This document shows positions 55,147 through 63,969 of a stretch of DNA of 64,000 nucleotides, one piece after another (within the stretch, counting starts at the first letter, position 1; the number at the start of each line of letters is the position of its first letter). The DNA is from CAYXTW01 sp964452645 (GTDB taxonomy: Bacteria > Zixibacteria > MSB-5A5 > GN15 > PGXB01), in contig CAYVMO010000016.1 in the NCBI GenBank assembly GCA_964452645.1, positions 6,810-70,809 of the forward strand, in the 5' to 3' direction. A program made the position numbers and the translations under genes. The notes beneath the pieces are model-generated. The model did no database searches and was not told the origin of the DNA. It saw only the letters and a program-made list of their open reading frames with translations.

Positions 55147-56736
55147 ATGGAAAAACAGATACTGACAATTATAACTTTTTTCCCGCTCCTCGGTGCGATA
55201 ATGCTTCTTATTGTACCCAAGGCGCGTCATGATTCGGTAAAATCAATCGCGCTTATTATCGCTTTTGTTACTTTTCTGTTTTCGATCTGGCTGTACGCCA
55301 TGTTTGAACCGCTGGCCCCCGGGATGCAATTCGAGGTCAACATCCCCTGGATTTCGGGTTTCGGAATACATTACCATCTCGGTATCGATGGTATCTCGCT
55401 TCTGCTGATATTGCTGACGACGGTTCTATCGATGATCGTCATAATATCCTCGTGGAATGCCATTAAAACCGGTGTCAAAGGGTACTTCATCTCGATGCTT
55501 CTTTTGGAAACCGGTATGCTCGGCGTCTTTGTCTCGCTGGACCTCTTTTTATTCTATGTCTTCTGGGAAGTGATGCTTATCCCGATGTACTTTATTATCG
55601 GTGTGTGGGGCGGACCGAGGAAAATCTACGCCGCCATAAAATTCGTCCTCTTTACCATGTTCGGGTCACTGCTGATGCTGGTGGCCATACTGTATTTATT
55701 CTTTATGTACTATGGCTACTATAATGAGTACAGCTTCGATATGCTGAAATATTATTCGATGCCGATCCCGTTGGGCGCGCAGACTTATATCTTCATCGCA
55801 TTTGCCCTGGCTTTTGCCATCAAAGTACCCATCTGGCCGTTCCATACCTGGCTGCCTGATGCTCACGTCGAGGCCCCGACCGGCGGCTCGGTGATATTGG
55901 CCGGGGTTTTGCTGAAGATGGGCACATACGGTTTCGTACGAATATGCCTGCCGATGTTTCCCGAGGCGACTCTTAAATTTATTCCCCTGATATCGATACT
56001 GGCCCTGATCGGAATTATCTACGGTGCCTTGGTGGCGATGGTGCAGCGTGATGTCAAATCTCTCGTCGCCTTTTCATCGGTTTCGCATCTCGGTTTTGTC
56101 ATGCTCGGTATGATGGCCCTGAATACGCAGGGTCTGGAAGGCTCGGTCATACAGATGGTTAATCACGGCATCTCGACCGGGGCGCTCTTTTTGATTGTCG
56201 GAATGATTTACGAACGTCGTCATACCCGCATGATTTCCGATTTCGGAGGCCTATCCAAATCGATGCCGGTCTTTTCGACATTCTTTATGATTATTGCACT
56301 ATCCTCCATAGGTCTGCCGCTGACCAATGGTTTCGTCGGCGAATTTCTGATTCTGCTCGGGACATTTCATTCCAATCAGGTTTATGCCATAATCGGTGCC
56401 TCGGGAGTCGTGCTGGCCGCCTGTTATATGCTGTGGATGTTGCAGCGTGTGATATTCGGTAAATTAACCAGACCGGAAAATAAAAATCTTAAAGACCTCG
56501 GCGGCCGGGAGAAATTGGTTTTAATTCCGCTGGTGATTCTGGTTTTCTGGATCGGTATCTATCCGAAACCGTTTCTGTCCCGAATGGAACCGGCCGTTAA
56601 AAATATTATAAGTATGGTGCAAACTGCCGGTCAGGCGAACGAAGATATCCCGGGTGGTGCCCATATAACGTATTCGGAAAATGCCGATTCGACCAGATGT
56701 TTAAATATCGGGGGTAAATGGGTATGTCCGAAGTAA
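55147..56736 (+). CDS. nuoM: NADH-quinone oxidoreductase subunit M
   Basis: 529 residues; antiporter-like subunit with LGIDGISLLLILLTT, FWEVMLIPMYFIIGVWGG, FHTWLPDAHVEAPTGGSV and LAGVLLKMGTYGF. The C-terminus extends past 500 with a short soluble tail and overlaps the next small gene by 13 bases. Confidence 0.96.
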   Translation: MEKQILTIITFFPLLGAIMLLIVPKARHDSVKSIALIIAFVTFLFSIWLYAMFEPLAPGMQFEVNIPWISGFGIHYHLGIDGISLLLILLTTVLSMIVIISSWNAIKTGVKGYFISMLLLETGMLGVFVSLDLFLFYVFWEVMLIPMYFIIGVWGGPRKIYAAIKFVLFTMFGSLLMLVAILYLFFMYYGYYNEYSFDMLKYYSMPIPLGAQTYIFIAFALAFAIKVPIWPFHTWLPDAHVEAPTGGSVILAGVLLKMGTYGFVRICLPMFPEATLKFIPLISILALIGIIYGALVAMVQRDVKSLVAFSSVSHLGFVMLGMMALNTQGLEGSVIQMVNHGISTGALFLIVGMIYERRHTRMISDFGGLSKSMPVFSTFFMIIALSSIGLPLTNGFVGEFLILLGTFHSNQVYAIIGASGVVLAACYMLWMLQRVIFGKLTRPENKNLKDLGGREKLVLIPLVILVFWIGIYPKPFLSRMEPAVKNIISMVQTAGQANEDIPGGAHITYSENADSTRCLNIGGKWVCPK

Positions 56737-56936
56737 TCATATATACCAAGCCGGGCTGTCCCTACTGCGCCGCCGCGAAGGCGCATTATAATAAGCTGGG
56801 TGTCGATTTTGACGAAATCGATGTGTACGACATCCCCGGTGCTAAGCAAAAAGCAATCGAGCTTGCAGGCGGTCAGGCGATAGTCCCGGTGATTATCGAT
56901 AAGGGTGAAGTTAAAGTAGGATTTGACGGAGGTTGA
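56724..56936 (+). CDS. Glutaredoxin-like protein between nuoM and nuoN
   Basis: About 70 residues with the dithiol motif KPGCPYCAAAK, thioredoxin-fold VPVIIDKGEVKVGFDGG (cis-Pro in IVPVI). The ATG at 56724 has GGGGG about ten bases upstream; an in-frame ATG at 56718 is also possible. It starts inside nuoM and lies 45 bases before nuoN, so it is made with Complex I. A role in thiol control of the complex or of Fe-S supply is only a guess. Confidence 0.85.
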   Translation: MSEVIIYTKPGCPYCAAAKAHYNKLGVDFDEIDVYDIPGAKQKAIELAGGQAIVPVIIDKGEVKVGFDGG

Positions 56937-56981
56937 GGAATATAATTTTTGCGGCGGTACGTCGCACATGAGTATTGAATT

Positions 56982-58427
56982 ATGGATACCAGTTCAGCGG
57001 CAGTAAGTTTTGAGATTATCGCCCCGGAGGTCTTTCTCCTTATCTTCGGGATGGTGATTCTTTTATCCGGCAACCTGACTCGCAGCCGTTCATTACCGTT
57101 TTATCTCAGTATAATCGGTCTGATCGGCGGTTTGGTTCTGGTTGCCAATCAATGGGACGTACCTGAATCAGGATACTTCGGCATGGTGCAGGTCGATAAT
57201 TTCGCGGTCTTTTTTAATATTATCTTTTTGGTCGCCGGACTTATCACCGTCCTGATGGCTCGAAATTACTTAATAGAGCGTGGCATCGAACGTTTCGAAT
57301 TTTATGTGTTGCTGCTGTTTTCAACGGTCGGCATGATGACCATGGCTTCCAGTTCCGATTTAATTGTCATTTTTCTCGGCCTCGAAATCATGTCCGTTCC
57401 TCTCTATGTTATGGCCGGTCTGGCCCGGAAAGATCCCGCTTCGAATGAAGCATCGGTTAAGTACTTTATTATCGGTGCTTTTGCCACCGGATTTTTATTG
57501 TATGGAATCGCACTGGTGTACGGTGCATCGGAAACGACCGACCTACGGCGAATCCTGACGGATTTCAGTTTTATAAGCGCCAAATCGGGCTTTCTGTTAT
57601 ACTCCGGCGCGTTTTTAATATTGCTCGGTTTCGGTTTCAAAGTTGCCGCGGTTCCGTTTCATATGTGGGTCCCCGATGTCTATCAGGGGGCACCGACACC
57701 GGTGACGGCTTATTTTTCAGTCGCCCCTAAAGCCGCGGGAATTGCCGCTTTACTCAGGATTTTTATTTACGGATTGCCACAACTCGGCGGAATCACATCG
57801 ATGTTCTGGATATTGGCCGTCTTGACCATGACGGCCGGTAATCTGCTGGCCATCTATCAGGAAAATATAAAGCGGATGCTGGCTTATTCTTCGATCGCCC
57901 ATGCCGGCTATATTCTGGTTGCCCTGACGGTTGGGGGAGAGGGCGCCGTTTCGGCAGCGATATTTTATCTTTTTGCCTACGCCTTTTTTAACCTCGGCGG
58001 ATTTATGGTAGTTACCATGATCGACAGCCGCTCGGGAAGTAAAGCATTAATCAGCGAGATGAAAGGTCTCGGGGGACGTCATCCTTTTTTAGCGGTTCTG
58101 CTGGGATTATTTATGTTTGCCCTGGCCGGATTTCCGCCGACAGCCGGTTTCTTCGGTAAATTTTATATTTTCTCCGAGGCGGTCAAGAGTGACTATATTC
58201 CGCTTGTCATCATCGCCGTTATGAACAGCTTTGTCTCGGTTTATTATTATCTTCGAGTGGTCTGGATTTCGTTTTTTGAAAAAAGCGATACCGAATTTAA
58301 ACCGATTTATTATCATCCGGCGGCGGTTTTAGTACTTGTTATAACCGCGGTTGGTACACTTGCAATAGGTTTCTTCCCGCAGTTCTGGTTACATCTTGCC
58401 CGCGAAGCGACCTTTCCGTTTATTTAG
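56982..58427 (+). CDS. nuoN: NADH-quinone oxidoreductase subunit N
   Basis: 481 residues; third antiporter-like subunit, about fourteen helices. FKVAAVPFHMWVPDVYQGAPTPV-type motif (AVPFHMWVPDVYQGAPTPV), MLAYSSIAHAGYILVAL and GLGGRHPFLA. Completes the 14-gene set. Confidence 0.96.
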   Translation: MDTSSAAVSFEIIAPEVFLLIFGMVILLSGNLTRSRSLPFYLSIIGLIGGLVLVANQWDVPESGYFGMVQVDNFAVFFNIIFLVAGLITVLMARNYLIERGIERFEFYVLLLFSTVGMMTMASSSDLIVIFLGLEIMSVPLYVMAGLARKDPASNEASVKYFIIGAFATGFLLYGIALVYGASETTDLRRILTDFSFISAKSGFLLYSGAFLILLGFGFKVAAVPFHMWVPDVYQGAPTPVTAYFSVAPKAAGIAALLRIFIYGLPQLGGITSMFWILAVLTMTAGNLLAIYQENIKRMLAYSSIAHAGYILVALTVGGEGAVSAAIFYLFAYAFFNLGGFMVVTMIDSRSGSKALISEMKGLGGRHPFLAVLLGLFMFALAGFPPTAGFFGKFYIFSEAVKSDYIPLVIIAVMNSFVSVYYYLRVVWISFFEKSDTEFKPIYYHPAAVLVLVITAVGTLAIGFFPQFWLHLAREATFPFI

Positions 58428-58440
58428 TCAATGATTTATC

Positions 58441-58488
58441 GGTCAAATCTCTCCGAGATTCGACCTCAAGCCTCGGGGAGGTTTGACC
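58441..58488. terminator. Inverted repeat between convergent nuoN and subtilase genes
   Basis: The arm at 58441-58457 (GGTCAAATCTCTCCGAG) pairs with 58472-58488 over 17 bases, two of them G:U in RNA, around a 14-base loop. It lies in the short gap of two converging genes, so a two-way terminator is likely, though no T-run follows. A REP-like element is the alternative. Confidence 0.55.
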
Positions 58489-58506
58489 TGCAAGATGCGA
58501 ATATCC

Positions 58507-61227
58507 CTATGGAACGTAAGAACAGGGCGGCGCACCCGATAAGTACAGGTACGCTATCAGATCGGTTATATCGAAAATATTAATCGTTTCATCACAATTG
58601 ACATCACCGGCCGCCATCGGATCGGGCGGATCCCCTTCCAGATAGAGATAACCGATCAAATACGTAATATCAAAGATATTTATTGTGCTGTCATTGTTGC
58701 AGTCGCCGGCCATCACCAGTATGACATTTCTTTCAAAAAGTACAGCCGATGAGTCGGTAACGACATTCTCGGTCGGGTCGGCATGATCCACAAAGGGTTC
58801 CGCGGTACATCCGGCCGCGCTGAGACCGATCAGCGCCGTGTTTTCAAGACCTGACTCGCCGACATTCAGGTACTGAAAGATGATGTTGCCGTCGGCTGTG
58901 AAGACAACCTCGAAAATTGTGGCAGTATCGAACGGCGAATTGTAATTACCGACATGATACCATTCAATGACGGTCGTATCATTTGTCGGTGCATGGTAGT
59001 AGAAGATATTGCCCAGGGGGAAGCCCAGAAGATCTTCCAGCATCAGATCGTTCCAGAATATGGCGATAAACGTATTAAGAGGATTGCCGGGAATATCAAA
59101 ATCGCCGAAATAGCCGTCGCTGTTCACCTCGGTTTCAGTGAAGGATATTGCCCCGTTAACACCGACGTACAATTGATTGTAATTGGCACCGTAAAATGGA
59201 AAAGCGAACGGCAAAGTTATCGGTCCGGCGGTCCCGTCATCCAGCGGCGCGCCGCTATATCCATTATAGTAACTCTCCCGCGGTATCACCGTTCCGATAT
59301 CATGGATTTCGATCCAGTTGAATTCCGGGCCCTCGGGGTCGGTGCTTTTAGACACGACAAAAGTCGTATCATCGAGGCAGGGAACCTCCAGAAACACCGG
59401 CACGAGAGTCGTCGAATCCGGACTTTCGCCGGAAACATTCCACGAAATCTTAATAATACCCTTGTACGTTGCGATTTGATCTTCCAGCACCGAGGCATCG
59501 AGCGTGACCGTCAATAATAGTGAGTCGGATTGGAGGACACTCCCGCTGGTCGGTGTGACGCTCAGCCAATCGGCGATTTTCAATAAACTGTCATTATCGG
59601 TAATTGCAAAATCGAGATTATAGCTATCCGAACCGTTGAATAGCCAGAGATCCAATTCAGCCGACGCTCCCTTTTCCAGTGAAGTATCGAAATAAATCGG
59701 CGACGTCGATAATGATGGGGGCGGCATTACGGATGCCATAGCGGCGGCCAGATTCGGCAGAGGTCCGATATGCTGGGTTGTGTCGCCATCCTGCGGTGTC
59801 CCGGTAACGTTCAAATATTGCAGGGCCTGATCCGACGTTAACGGAACGCCGAAACTGTTCTCGTAATATCCCTGAAGACAAGCCACAGAACCGGTTACAA
59901 TCGGCGAGGCCGAGGAGGTTCCCGAAAACGTAGCGGTATAGTATTGGTCGGGGTCGTTGCTGTCGCCGTCCCAGTAATCGCCATAACCGGTCGTGAAAAC
60001 TTCCCTTCCATAACCCTGGAGATTTACTCGTTCACCATAGTTCGAGAAACCGAGTCGCGACCGCGGAGTGCCGTAGTTTCCGCTGGGTGGCGCCCCGGCG
60101 CCGGCGATAATCGCATGTGAATTTCGATAGGTTGTATCGAACCGCTGTTCATAGATTTCGTCGTCGAAATCCTCGGCTCCGTTTCCAGCCGCTTCGATTA
60201 CGATTATTCCTTTAGCCCAGGCATATTGCAGCGCATCAAACCTGTCCTGCCAGTACTCCATACAAACGTAGCCAAGCTGATCGGAACGAACCTGAAAATT
60301 ATATCGGGGACCCGGAGCGTGCAGCTCTATTAACATCAGATCGCCGGCCTTAAGAGTATCGATGGCTATCCACATCGCCTCGACCGTACCGTTAATCGCC
60401 GCCGAGGCCATACCGATCGCCGCTCCGGGGCAAATGCCGGTGACGCCATAACCATTATCACCGCCGATCATCTCACCCAGAACGGCCGTACCGTGGTTAC
60501 CGTACTGATCCGCGCCGCCGTTTATTGTACCGCCGAGAGCCGCGTCGAGGTCCTCGTGCCATTCATTCCAGGAATTTTCTATGTCAACAATTTTTACACC
60601 GCTGCCGTCGCCCCCCGGCTGATAGTTGGCATATATGGCGTCAACGCCGGTCGGTGCCGGATTACGATACTCCTGCAGCGTATCATAATTGGGTGTCGGG
60701 GGATAGATATCCCCGGCCGGTTCAGCCTTTGGCTCCGGATAGGCAATCTCGACAATATCGAGCTTATTCAGCTGATTAACAAGAGATTCTACTTCGGCTG
60801 CGCTTGATACATCGATCTTATAATACAAATTGAAATCGGCCAGCTGATGGCCGGATTTAGCCTCATAAATACTTTTTGATTTCGCAAGCTTTTCTTCCGG
60901 GACAGGAAGCAGCCGGGATAATCTGCCCTCAGTATATGGTTTTATAATATCATTTACCGCTTTTAAGGATAATCCCTTATTCGATACCAGATTATTATTG
61001 CGCAGATGGACACCGGTACTCTCATTGAATTTCACGATTACGCGGAGAATATCAGCTTCCGGCGAAACCCTTTGCATGGCCGGTTTGACCGGTGTCGGTC
61101 GATGTTTTAGCGCCAAAATATCCGAGTTTGATCCCGCGATCGGTTTTGCCAGCGTGGAAAGGGGAAGACTGAATATAATCAGGAAAATTAGTAACAAATG
61201 AAGCCCGGAATATTCGGATATTTTCAT
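58507..61227 (-). CDS. Secreted subtilisin-like protease with dockerin-like repeats
   Basis: About 906 residues. Start at ATG 61227 with GGAGG upstream; signal peptide 1-27. An inhibitor/propeptide-like region precedes the S8 domain (about 200-500): Asp215 in VKIVDIENSW, His245 in NHGTAVLG, oxyanion Asn349 in EAAGNGAED, Ser438 in FSGTSSASP. After a beta-rich region it ends with two dockerin-like repeats, GDCNNDSTINIFDITYLI and GDVNCDETINIFDITDLI, nearly the same as in the DUF1028 protein. Probably exported and bound at the surface. The His site reads HGTAV rather than the common HGTHV. Confidence 0.92.
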   Translation of the reverse strand: MKISEYSGLHLLLIFLIIFSLPLSTLAKPIAGSNSDILALKHRPTPVKPAMQRVSPEADILRVIVKFNESTGVHLRNNNLVSNKGLSLKAVNDIIKPYTEGRLSRLLPVPEEKLAKSKSIYEAKSGHQLADFNLYYKIDVSSAAEVESLVNQLNKLDIVEIAYPEPKAEPAGDIYPPTPNYDTLQEYRNPAPTGVDAIYANYQPGGDGSGVKIVDIENSWNEWHEDLDAALGGTINGGADQYGNHGTAVLGEMIGGDNGYGVTGICPGAAIGMASAAINGTVEAMWIAIDTLKAGDLMLIELHAPGPRYNFQVRSDQLGYVCMEYWQDRFDALQYAWAKGIIVIEAAGNGAEDFDDEIYEQRFDTTYRNSHAIIAGAGAPPSGNYGTPRSRLGFSNYGERVNLQGYGREVFTTGYGDYWDGDSNDPDQYYTATFSGTSSASPIVTGSVACLQGYYENSFGVPLTSDQALQYLNVTGTPQDGDTTQHIGPLPNLAAAMASVMPPPSLSTSPIYFDTSLEKGASAELDLWLFNGSDSYNLDFAITDNDSLLKIADWLSVTPTSGSVLQSDSLLLTVTLDASVLEDQIATYKGIIKISWNVSGESPDSTTLVPVFLEVPCLDDTTFVVSKSTDPEGPEFNWIEIHDIGTVIPRESYYNGYSGAPLDDGTAGPITLPFAFPFYGANYNQLYVGVNGAISFTETEVNSDGYFGDFDIPGNPLNTFIAIFWNDLMLEDLLGFPLGNIFYYHAPTNDTTVIEWYHVGNYNSPFDTATIFEVVFTADGNIIFQYLNVGESGLENTALIGLSAAGCTAEPFVDHADPTENVVTDSSAVLFERNVILVMAGDCNNDSTINIFDITYLIGYLYLEGDPPDPMAAGDVNCDETINIFDITDLIAYLYLSGAPPCSYVP

Positions 61228-61310
61228 ATAACCTCCAATGTATTGACGCACATTTGCCGGCGGCCGACAGGGAACCATAAGGTCATACGCAAGTAGTTAC
61301 TCTGTAACAT

Positions 61311-61338
61311 AATATACGCAATCTTTCAAGTCTGTCAA
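61311..61338 (-). promoter_or_regulatory. Promoter of the subtilase gene
   Basis: Minus strand TTGACA (61338-61333), 16 bases, TATATT (61316-61311), about 85 bases before the start codon. Confidence 0.7.
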
Positions 61339-61416
61339 CGGCAGATTCTTTATGTAATTGCCATTAGTTCTGTTTTTTTGGTTATCGGAATATCCGGCCG
61401 AAATTGGAGATTTGGC

Positions 61417-62820
61417 TTACAACTTTTCCAGGTGAAATTTGCCGTGATTTCTTTCGATTGGCAGCGGGTATTTCCCCGAAAAACAGCTGACACAGAAACT
61501 GCTGTTGGGCAGCGACGGCATTGATAACATGCCGTCAATCGATAAATAACCCAGAGAATCTACTTCAAGATATTCTTGTATCATTTTAACCGATTTTGAC
61601 GAAGCAATCAGCTCGTTTTTGGTCGGCATGTCGATTCCGAAAAAGCAGGGGGAAATAATCGGTGGTGAAGATACGCGCATATGAATTGATTTCGCCCCCG
61701 CCGTCCGAATTAGTTTTATCAGCTTTTTTGATGTCGTGCCGCGCACGATGGAATCATCGACTATCACCACCCGATTGTCCTTAAGAACCCCCTTGACCGG
61801 ATTAAACTTAATCTTGACATCAAGGTCTCTTATTGACTGATCCGGATCGATAAAGGTCCGCCCGACATAGTGGTTCCGGATGAGACCGATTTCAAACTTA
61901 ATACCTGATTCCTCGGAATATCCCAGCGCGGCAGTGTTGGCCGAGTCGGGGACAGCTATCACAATATCGGCGTCGGCCGGATGTTCTTTGGCCAGTTGTC
62001 GGCCAAGGCGACGCCTGATTTTATCGACGTTTTCACCGAAAACAATCGAATCGGGGCGCGAAAAATAAATATATTCGAATATACAGAAAGCATGTTGAAC
62101 TTTCTTTTGCGGAAAAACCGATCGAAGTCCTTTTGCACTCACCTCCAGAACCTCACCCGGCTCGATATCCCTTATATATTTCGCCCCGATAATATCAAAG
62201 GCGCAGGTTTCGGATGCGATGACATAATTCCCGTTGCGCTTGCCGAGAGCCAGTGGTCTGAATCCGAGCGGATCCCGGGCGGCGATTATCGAATCCTCGG
62301 TCAGGAATAGAAGCGAATAGGCGCCTTCAACCTGGCATAATGCGTCACAAATTCGATTAAACCACCCCCGGCGTTTTGATCGCGATGCCAGATGGAGAAA
62401 TATTTCGGTATCCGATGTTGTTTGAAAAATCGCCCCGGCTCTCTCCAATTCCCGCCGCAACGTATATGAATTCGTCAGATTTCCGTTATGCGCAACAGCC
62501 AATTCTTTGCCTCGATTGGTTATCAGTAACGGCTGGATATTGGTCAGGGAGGAGGCGCCGGTCGTTGAGTATCGAGTATGGCCGATGGCAATACTGCCTT
62601 TTAACTGATCGATATATCTTTTCTGGGCAAAGACCTCATTGACTTCACCCATGCCCCGATAGATATGCACCGCACCATTTCCGGATGAAACTATCCCGGC
62701 TGATTCCTGCCCTCGATGCTGTAACGAATATAGACCGAAATAGGTCAATTCGGAGGCGCGCGACGTTCCCAGTATTCCAAAGACTCCGCATTCGTCGCGA
62801 ATTGCATTACTATCTGACAT
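61417..62820 (-). CDS. purF: Amidophosphoribosyltransferase
   Basis: First committed step of purine synthesis. 467 residues. The N-terminal propeptide is short; Cys11 in DECGVFGILG is the likely mature N-terminal nucleophile. GTRYSTTG-like GHTRYSTTG, PRPP motif VVIVDDSIVRGTTSKKL, and cysteines in HAFCIFEY, ISPCFFG and FCVSCFSG fit the 4Fe-4S type known from Bacillus. It stands alone, 47 kb from purNCH. Confidence 0.95.
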   Translation of the reverse strand: MSDSNAIRDECGVFGILGTSRASELTYFGLYSLQHRGQESAGIVSSGNGAVHIYRGMGEVNEVFAQKRYIDQLKGSIAIGHTRYSTTGASSLTNIQPLLITNRGKELAVAHNGNLTNSYTLRRELERAGAIFQTTSDTEIFLHLASRSKRRGWFNRICDALCQVEGAYSLLFLTEDSIIAARDPLGFRPLALGKRNGNYVIASETCAFDIIGAKYIRDIEPGEVLEVSAKGLRSVFPQKKVQHAFCIFEYIYFSRPDSIVFGENVDKIRRRLGRQLAKEHPADADIVIAVPDSANTAALGYSEESGIKFEIGLIRNHYVGRTFIDPDQSIRDLDVKIKFNPVKGVLKDNRVVIVDDSIVRGTTSKKLIKLIRTAGAKSIHMRVSSPPIISPCFFGIDMPTKNELIASSKSVKMIQEYLEVDSLGYLSIDGMLSMPSLPNSSFCVSCFSGKYPLPIERNHGKFHLEKL

Positions 62821-62843
62821 TTCACCACCACCAAAAAACTTGG

Positions 62844-62872
62844 AATTTAACGTTGAGGCGGCTTTTTGTCAA
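62844..62872 (-). promoter_or_regulatory. Promoter of purF
   Basis: Minus strand TTGACA (62872-62867), 17 bases, TAAATT (62849-62844), 24 bases before the start codon, so the leader is very short. The rest of 62821-63083 shows no gene or purine riboswitch that I recognise. Confidence 0.6.
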
Positions 62873-63083
62873 GCATGAATAGTGATTAAAATGGCATAAG
62901 TATGAATAAGTTTGCAGACGCATAGATTCCACGAACCCAATATTAAATTCGTAATCCGGGTCTCGATCATAACTCCTTTTATTACTGGCACTTAACTTTC
63001 AATTGCCTAAAGGCCAAAATCATAGTTTCATTATAAAGCCAGGGTACATCTTTTGCGTGATTAGGCAGTGAGGTAAAACAGGT

Positions 63084-63833
63084 ATGACCAATGGAAAAAA
63101 CTCACAACGCTTCCAGATAATGCGGCATATTGCAACCTCGACCTACTCCGGTGCAAGACTTACGGAAACCGCCCGGGAAGCGCTCGAAAAGAGTTCCGGT
63201 CTGATCGGGCTTGCGGCCGGGACATTAGTCTTGTGGGATGATGAGTTCAAATCGATATTGGATGTCACCTTTGCCTCAGGTGAAAATGAGAAAGCACTTC
63301 TAAACGAGCTGGAGCAGGAGCTTTTCTCCAGCCTGAGAAAAAGCCGTCAACTTATCTCCGCCTATGTCACTTTCGGCGGCGAGCAGCCTGTATCCGGTTT
63401 TACATTACCGGTCAGAGCCGGTGATGAAATAATCGGCGCCGTTATCGGCATCCAGCCCGGGCAACAGCCTCTGGTCGGTGAGGATGTCTTTCTGGAAGCA
63501 CTGACCGCTGCCTTATCTCTGTCCGTATTTGTCGATCGGCAGGATGCAATCAATAAGAAAATTCAATTGGATGCGGTCAAAGCGACCTCTGCCTCCGTTA
63601 ATCATGAGATTAATAATCCGTTGCAGGCCATTCTGGGCATCGTGCAGCTTTTGCCGAAAGAAAAAGATAACCTTGATGAGGCTACGTTAAAAAAATTAAA
63701 GGTTGTCGAGGAAGCTGCGCTTGAAATTATGAAAGTTACTCACAAGCTGATGCGGCTGAGTGAGATTGAATATATCGATTATGTCGATGGCTCGAAAATG
63801 CTGAAGCTTCCCGAAGATAACGATTCAGCCTAG
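63084..63833 (+). CDS. GAF-like sensor with a HisKA dimerisation domain and no ATPase domain
   Basis: 249 residues. Residues about 15-150 look like a GAF fold (ALEKSSGLIGLAAGTLVLWD, GFTLPVRAGDEIIGAVIGI). Residues about 160-230 are a HisKA H-box (ASVNHEINNPLQAILGIVQLL in two pieces, with phospho-acceptor His174). The HATPase_c domain (N, G1, G2 boxes) that should follow is absent; the frame ends in a normal stop. It could be a phosphate acceptor fed by another kinase, or an inhibitor by dimerisation. No response regulator adjoins it in the window. Confidence 0.75.
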   Translation: MTNGKNSQRFQIMRHIATSTYSGARLTETAREALEKSSGLIGLAAGTLVLWDDEFKSILDVTFASGENEKALLNELEQELFSSLRKSRQLISAYVTFGGEQPVSGFTLPVRAGDEIIGAVIGIQPGQQPLVGEDVFLEALTAALSLSVFVDRQDAINKKIQLDAVKATSASVNHEINNPLQAILGIVQLLPKEKDNLDEATLKKLKVVEEAALEIMKVTHKLMRLSEIEYIDYVDGSKMLKLPEDNDSA

Positions 63834-63910
63834 CTCCCGCTTGTTCCTACCTCCCCCCATAAGGTCGGCAGTCTTACCGCCGGCCTCATATTTTTTGAGA
63901 TAAATTAATG

Positions 63911-63942
63911 CAATAAAAAGGGCCGGTTTGAAACCGGCCCTT
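63911..63942 (-). terminator. Rho-independent terminator, minus strand
   Basis: AAGGGCCGGT/ACCGGCCCTT hairpin (63918-63942). Read on the minus strand it is followed by CTTTTTATTG, a T-run, so it ends the minus-strand gene at the right edge. It could also stop the plus-strand gene ending at 63833. Confidence 0.8.
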
Positions 63943-63969
63943 AAGTGTAGGTTTATCTACAGCGTAGAA

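Noticed and set aside
62821..63083. Purine riboswitch upstream of purF
   Set aside because: The leader from the promoter is only about 20 bases; no aptamer core could be seen.
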